Shown here: one piece after another, positions 61,717 to 64,000 of the stretch
Layout: each line of letters opens with the position of its first letter
How positions within the stretch are numbered: the first letter of the stretch is position 1
Assembly (NCBI RefSeq): GCF_000296445.1
Contig: NZ_JH815198.1
Location: forward strand, 1,303,114 to 1,367,113
Source: Slackia piriformis YIT 12062
GTDB taxonomy: Bacteria; Actinomycetota; Coriobacteriia; Coriobacteriales; Eggerthellaceae
Direction: 5' to 3'
Length of the DNA stretch: 64,000 bases
Notes under the pieces: model-generated
Seen by the model: only the letters and a program-made list of their open reading frames with translations
What the model was told of the DNA's origin: nothing
Databases searched by the model: none
Made by a program: the position numbers and the translations under genes

Positions 61717-62961
61717 TTACTCCTCGGCGTCCTCCGTGCAAGGAAGCGCGGGATCGTTGAAGGCGGATTCGTAGATTGCGCGGGCATCATCCATGGTGAG
61801 CGGCTTGAACGCACCGAACACATCGCCTTTGGTAGCATGCAGCGTCTCGATAACGGCGTCGAGGTCTTCCACGCGCAGACCCAGTTCGCCCATGGTCTTG
61901 GGCATGCCCATGTCGACGAAGAACGCCTGCAGCTCATCGATGGCCGCGGTCACCGCGTCCTCAACGGCTTCGTCCGTATCGTCGATCGGTTCGATGTCAA
62001 AAACATCCAGTGCAAACTGAAGGAAGCGGCTCGGATCCTCGCGCCAAACGTAGCGCATCCACGCAGGCATTACGACGGCAAGTCCTGCACCATGCGTGAT
62101 GGACGTATCGAACGCAGAAAGTTCGTGCTCAAGACCGTGGCTTTCCCAACCTCCTGCGCGGCCCGTCGGGTTCAGCGCACGACCGCAGCCGGCGATGTCG
62201 TTGTGAGCAAGCATACCCGCCCACATGATGTCGGCACGCGCATCGTAATCTTCGGGGTTATCCAAGACGCACGGCGCCGCCGCCATGAGCGTGCGGATGA
62301 GGCCTGCTGCGATGTTGTCCGTCACACGAACGGCCCCAACGCCCGAGAACCAACGCTCGCAGATGTGAGCGATCATGTCGGTCACGCCCGCCGCCGTCTG
62401 GTACGCCGGAAGCGAGAACGTGATTTCGGGGTTCATGAACGCGACCATAGGACGGAACGCATCGCCATTCGTGCCGCGTTTCGCGTGAATCTCGTCATTG
62501 CTGATCACGCACGAGCTTGACGCCTCAGAACCCGCCGCCGGAATGGTAAGCACGCAGAAAATGGGGAGCGCCTGGGTGACCTGTGCCTTTCCGCAGAAGA
62601 AATCCCATACGTCGCCATCGTGCAGAGCACCGAACGCCACGGCTTTCGCGCAGTCGATCACGCTGCCGCCTCCGATGGGAAGAATCAGGTCAATGCCCTT
62701 TTCGCGAACGATGCGGATACCTTCGCGCACGCTTTCTACCTCGGGGTTCGGGCGAATGCCGGCAAACTCGACATGCGCAACGCCCGCCGCATCCAGCGAC
62801 GCCTTCACGCGGTCGAGCAGGCCCGAACGCACCACGGAGCCTTTTCCGTAAACGATCAGGGCTCTCTGGAACCCCTTTTCGGCGGCGCGTTTGCCAATAC
62901 CTTCCTCGACGCCGCGGCCGAACACGAATTCGGTCGGAGAATAATAGGTGAAGTTGTTCAT
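61717..62961 (-). CDS. Iron-containing alcohol dehydrogenase
   Basis: NAD(P)H-dependent butanol-dehydrogenase-like enzyme. The 414 residues carry the N-terminal Rossmann part with GKGSVVRSGLLDRV and LILPIGGGSVIDCAKAVA (GGGSxxD), VLTIPAAGSEASSSCVIS, and the iron ligands in GVTDMIAHICERW (Asp, His), HGLEHELSAF and ITHGAGLAVVMPAW (His). The HGLEHELSAF block is typical of the group. It reduces aldehydes or oxidises alcohols during fermentation; substrate unknown. ATG 62961 is used; the upstream extension lacks a ribosome site. The C-terminus is acidic (CTEDAEE). Confidence 0.9.
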   Translation of the reverse strand: MNNFTYYSPTEFVFGRGVEEGIGKRAAEKGFQRALIVYGKGSVVRSGLLDRVKASLDAAGVAHVEFAGIRPNPEVESVREGIRIVREKGIDLILPIGGGSVIDCAKAVAFGALHDGDVWDFFCGKAQVTQALPIFCVLTIPAAGSEASSSCVISNDEIHAKRGTNGDAFRPMVAFMNPEITFSLPAYQTAAGVTDMIAHICERWFSGVGAVRVTDNIAAGLIRTLMAAAPCVLDNPEDYDARADIMWAGMLAHNDIAGCGRALNPTGRAGGWESHGLEHELSAFDTSITHGAGLAVVMPAWMRYVWREDPSRFLQFALDVFDIEPIDDTDEAVEDAVTAAIDELQAFFVDMGMPKTMGELGLRVEDLDAVIETLHATKGDVFGAFKPLTMDDARAIYESAFNDPALPCTEDAEE

Positions 62962-63169
62962 GCGTTCCTCGCTTTCAGGCGCGTACGCCGCTTGTCGGGC
63001 ATCGACCGCTTCGTAAAACCGTCCGCAACGCCAGCCCGGTCGCCCATGCGCGCCGTTCGCCAAGTGTCGGTTGCTTGCGCTATCGTACCCTTTTCGTCCA
63101 AGCGAACGCGCCTCACGGCGCAATTAACCCGCTATCGGCCGCAATTCCATGCATCGTTCGTTTCGTCGG

Positions 63170-64000
63170 CTACGCCTGCACGGCAAGATCGTAGGCCTCG
63201 TTGCGCGATATGCCGAATTCGTCACGAAGGACCTTGACGATTTCTTTGCGGCTCAATCGGCCTTCGGCGACAAGCTCCGCAGCTCGATCGGCGGCCGATG
63301 CAGAAGCGCTCTCGCGGCGAACCTCCTCCTCCGCATGCGTGGGCGGCCCGACCACAAGCGCAATTTCCCCCTTGATGCCGCAGCGTTCGTGACGATCGAG
63401 GAATTCATCACGTACGTCGCATGCGCCGGCCCGAAACACCTCTTCGTGAAGCTTGGTGAGCTCACGGCAAACCGCGACTTCGCGGTGGGGAAACACGTCC
63501 GCCACCGCTTGCAACGAAGCTGCGATACGACGGGGGCTTTCATAAAACACCAGCACGGCGTCAAGCAGGGCGAGCGACTCGAGAACCTCGCGACGCTCGG
63601 AATCCTTGCGAGGAAAAAAGCCGCCGAAATAAAAACGCGGATTGCTGAAACCGCTGGCCACATACGCCGTCGTAGCAGCCGATGCCCCGGGAAGCACGGT
63701 GATATCGCAATTTTGCGCCTGAGCCGCCTCTATGAGACGAGCACCCGGATCGGAAACGCCCGGCATGCCCGCATCGCTGCAAAACGCCACGATTTCGCCC
63801 TCGGCGATGCGGCGGGCAATGCGCGCGGCTTCGCGGCTGATGGTAGCCTCGTCCAAGCGTTCAAGCCTCTTCTCTATACCGAAGTGCGCAAGCAGTTTTC
63901 CCGTCACGCGCGTATCCTCGGCGCACACCACATCCGCCTCGCGCAGTTCGTCGAGCGTGCGCAGGGTCATATCCCCCAGATTCCCGATCGGCGTCGGGCA
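63170..64000 (-). CDS. rsmI: 16S rRNA (cytidine(1402)-2'-O)-methyltransferase, N-terminus outside the window
   Basis: RsmI 2'-O-methylates C1402 in the 16S rRNA decoding centre. Frame continuity from the window edge begins CPTPIGNLGDMTLRTLDEL, the SAM-binding start of the family, so only a few N-terminal residues are missing. The signature AEDTRVTGKLLAHFGI, CSDAGMPGVSDPGARLI near 90, GASAATTAYVASGF and FGGFFPRKDSERREVLESL follow, with EIALVVGPP near 200. In Bacillus rsmI lies upstream of metS-tatD-ksgA; here about 8 kb of unrelated genes separate it from metG. Confidence 0.93.
   Translation of the reverse strand, partial: CPTPIGNLGDMTLRTLDELREADVVCAEDTRVTGKLLAHFGIEKRLERLDEATISREAARIARRIAEGEIVAFCSDAGMPGVSDPGARLIEAAQAQNCDITVLPGASAATTAYVASGFSNPRFYFGGFFPRKDSERREVLESLALLDAVLVFYESPRRIAASLQAVADVFPHREVAVCRELTKLHEEVFRAGACDVRDEFLDRHERCGIKGEIALVVGPPTHAEEEVRRESASASAADRAAELVAEGRLSRKEIVKVLRDEFGISRNEAYDLAVQA

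Overview
The window looks like a chromosomal segment from a GC-rich actinobacterium of the class Coriobacteriia, most likely family Eggerthellaceae. This is inference, not a database result. The clues are a Tat-type fumarate-reductase-like flavoprotein next to a twelve-helix membrane LuxR regulator, a multihaem cytochrome with a System I cytochrome c maturation cluster, FabK/FabT-type fatty-acid genes, and gene orders typical of Gram-positive genomes. Almost every gene lies on the minus strand; the exceptions are a 6S-like RNA, a GNAT acetyltransferase, a broken nuclease-like gene and the flavoprotein.

Reading in the direction of transcription (right to left), the right end carries rsmI (cut by the window edge), an insertion with an iron alcohol dehydrogenase, a DUF559-like endonuclease-domain protein, a metallopeptidase and the flavoprotein/LuxR pair, then the conserved run metG-tatD-flavoprotein-rsmA-veg. 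A tRNA-Ala(CGC), a double-HTH MerR regulator, an MFS exporter and a methyltransferase follow. Next come a five-haem cytochrome and ccmE-F-A-B-C-D, then galU, alr-udg and folC.

The centre (25.8-34.6 kb) is a fatty-acid block: a DegV/FakB-like fatty-acid-binding protein and a FabT-like MarR repressor, then acpP-fabK-fabD-fabG-fabF-fabZ-accDA. Both promoters share a similar 17-bp candidate operator. The last gene is a fused acetyl-CoA carboxyltransferase (AccD+AccA) that also carries an N-terminal region resembling the first lobe of biotin carboxylase.

The left third is a housekeeping run: ubiB-like kinase, rarA, DUF948, an AI-2E-type permease, alaS, ruvX, mltG, yqeG, aroC, aroK, pepP and efp, then a carboxylase pair (pycB-AccB fusion and accC) and asp23-nusB-xseB-dxs. 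In other Gram-positive genomes accB-accC sits exactly between efp and asp23-nusB. Here the accB position is held by a pyruvate/oxaloacetate carboxyltransferase with a complete AccB-like domain fused to its C-terminus. No other biotin carrier or biotin carboxylase is visible, so one biotin carrier and one AccC may feed both pyruvate carboxylation and the fatty-acid AccDA.

Intergenic DNA holds two copies of a roughly 210-nt element built from paired 61-nt hairpins (3.6 and 9.9 kb), degenerate tandem repeats, a relic of an alcohol-dehydrogenase 3' end and a frameshifted paralogue of the DUF559-like gene. No CRISPR array, prophage, insertion sequence or rRNA was seen.
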